DNA of 23,142 bases, taken from an uncultured Spirochaetaceae bacterium (GTDB lineage: Bacteria > Spirochaetota > Spirochaetia > Sphaerochaetales > Sphaerochaetaceae). The first letter of the stretch is position 1, and every line of letters starts with the position of its first letter. Location of the stretch: NCBI GenBank assembly GCA_947630635.1, contig CANRIJ010000009.1, positions 1 to 23,142 on the forward strand, read 5' to 3'. Both the position numbers and the translations under genes were made by a program. The notes below the pieces were generated by a model, which saw nothing but the letters and a program-made list of their open reading frames with translations, did no database searches and was not told where the DNA came from. Of the stretch, positions 22,168 through 23,142 are shown piece after piece.

Positions 22168-22863
22168 ATGGATTACAAAAGCATTTCTGACTATTACGGA
22201 GAAAAAGTAGCTGAGGCTGGACTTGAGCTTGGAGCAATAAAGCTGTCAATTGAGAATCCCTTTACTTGGGCAAGCGGCTATAGAATGCCTATATACAATG
22301 ACAATAGGCTCTTTCTATCGCGTCCTGAGTATAGAGCTTTGATATCAGAGGCATTTTCAGAGATGGCTGATATTGTCGGGCTTGAGAAAATCGACAATAT
22401 CGCTGGAACCTCAACTGCTGGAATTCCACATGCCACGACTTTGGCTGACAGAGTGAAAAAGCCACTTAGCTATGTAAGGGCATCAAATAAGGACCATGGG
22501 CTTAAGAATAAGATCGAGGGCATTGGAAAGGATGGCTATAAAGGAAAATATGTGCTTTTGATTGAGGATCTTATTTCAACAGGGGGATCTTCAATAGCTG
22601 CAGTTGAGGCAATTCGAGAGGCAGGAGGAAAGATCGACGAGTGCTTTGCAATCTTCTCATATGGCTTTGATAGGGCAGAGGAGGCGTTCTCGTCTCTCTC
22701 TCCAGTATGCCACTATCATCCAATACTCACATTCCCGACTCTCCTTGATGTTGCAACAAAGAAGCTCTACATCAATGAGAGTGACAGCGAGAGCCTCATT
22801 GAGTGGATGAGCGATCCATTTTCCTGGGGAGAGAAGAGGGGCTTTAAGAAGGAGGAGCGATGA
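22168..22863 (+). CDS. pyrE: Orotate phosphoribosyltransferase
   Basis: It joins orotate to PRPP to give orotidine 5'-monophosphate. The N-terminal region FTWASGYRMPIYNDNRLFLS (32-51) is the family's orotate/ribose-binding start, GTSTAGIPHA (80-89) follows, SYVRASNKDHGLKN (101-114) is the flexible catalytic loop with His110-Gly111, and YVLLIEDLISTGGSS (128-142) is the PRPP-binding signature with the Glu-Asp pair and Ser-Thr-Gly-Gly. The 231 residues are normal. It begins 23 bp after pyrBI and ends in an ATGA overlap with pyrF, so the three are one operon. PRPP comes from Prs, encoded in this window. Confidence 0.95.
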   Translation: MDYKSISDYYGEKVAEAGLELGAIKLSIENPFTWASGYRMPIYNDNRLFLSRPEYRALISEAFSEMADIVGLEKIDNIAGTSTAGIPHATTLADRVKKPLSYVRASNKDHGLKNKIEGIGKDGYKGKYVLLIEDLISTGGSSIAAVEAIREAGGKIDECFAIFSYGFDRAEEAFSSLSPVCHYHPILTFPTLLDVATKKLYINESDSESLIEWMSDPFSWGEKRGFKKEER

Positions 22864-23142
22864 ATTATATCGATAAACTCAAAAACAGCGCTCTAGAGAG
22901 CGGGAATATAGTATGCATGGGACTTGATCCCGTTTTGGGCGCCATGTCGAATGCTGGCAGCTTTGATGAGATGGCATCTTATTTGAAGAAGCTTATTGAG
23001 TCTATTTCGAAAAGCGGCCTCAAGCCTGCGGCATTTAAGCCAAATATTGGCTACTATGCTGTCTTTGACTCTCCGTATGAGGGCAATTTTCAGGGCTCTC
23101 TCCTACTTAGGGATATAATCTTGGAGCTCAGGGACCTCTTTC
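22860..23142 (+). CDS. pyrF: Orotidine 5'-phosphate decarboxylase, partial at the window edge
   Basis: The last 283 bases hold the first 94 codons of a frame that runs off the end. It reads MNYIDKLKNSALESGNIV, then CMGLDPVLG at about 19-27, a helical stretch, and AAFKPNIGYYAVF at about 59-71. The GLDP and FKPNIGYY segments are the conserved beta1 and beta2 motifs of type 2 PyrF, which removes CO2 from OMP to give UMP. GGAGG at 22851-22855 lies four bases before the ATG, and the ATG overlaps the pyrE stop (ATGA), so translation is probably coupled. The catalytic Asp-Lys part lies beyond the window. Confidence 0.9.
   Translation, partial: MNYIDKLKNSALESGNIVCMGLDPVLGAMSNAGSFDEMASYLKKLIESISKSGLKPAAFKPNIGYYAVFDSPYEGNFQGSLLLRDIILELRDLF

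Overview
This 23.1 kb window reads as a compact chromosome segment from a member of the Spirochaetota, probably a host-associated or anaerobic relative of Sphaerochaeta or Treponema. I infer this from gene types, not from a marker gene. The clues are an aspartate carbamoyltransferase with catalytic and regulatory chains fused (PyrBI), an archaeal/spirochaete-type UMP kinase, a long PRPP synthetase with an N-terminal extension, a BMP-family sugar/nucleoside-binding protein, several signal-bearing surface proteins and lipoproteins, and heavy use of AGA/AGG for arginine. I see no tRNA, rRNA, CRISPR array or insertion sequence.

Layout. Positions 51-1181 encode an exported protein with GLUG-like repeats, closed by a terminator. 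Positions 1399 to about 2320 hold a broken Fic gene (HTH plus Fic) on the minus strand, which can be pieced together across three frames. Positions 2402-4294 are an overlapping plus-strand run: small lipoprotein, pyridoxal-kinase-like protein, nucleosidase-like protein. A patatin-like lipase (minus) and a PflX-type radical SAM protein (plus) start head to head near 5400. UMP kinase (minus) and SSB (plus) follow, then a bidirectional terminator, a lamin-tail-like lipoprotein (minus), argH (plus) and a Na/Pi cotransporter (minus). Positions 11992-14470 are prs and an overlapping class I aminotransferase, ended by a terminator. Positions 14525-19164 form a three-gene overlapping operon: a 952-residue protein with a long acidic disordered centre, an inositol-monophosphatase-family enzyme, and an in-frame HAD phosphatase-RidA fusion. 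A BMP-family binding protein lies on the minus strand. The window ends in the pyrimidine operon pyrBI-pyrE-pyrF, with pyrF cut off by the window edge.

How the genes work together. Nucleotide metabolism dominates. Prs makes PRPP, PyrE uses it, PyrBI starts and PyrE/PyrF finish UMP synthesis, and PyrH phosphorylates UMP. The nucleosidase-like protein and the BMP-type receptor may serve salvage. Coding is very dense: three convergent pairs overlap by 8-23 bp and several co-directional pairs overlap.

The points most worth a second look are: a candidate 18-codon leader peptide whose stop codon falls in the loop of an intrinsic terminator just ahead of pyrBI, resembling the enterobacterial pyrBI attenuator; the HAD-RidA fusion, which keeps a good ribosome binding site and ATG at the RidA boundary; the acidic 952-residue protein of unknown function; and the Fic pseudogene.
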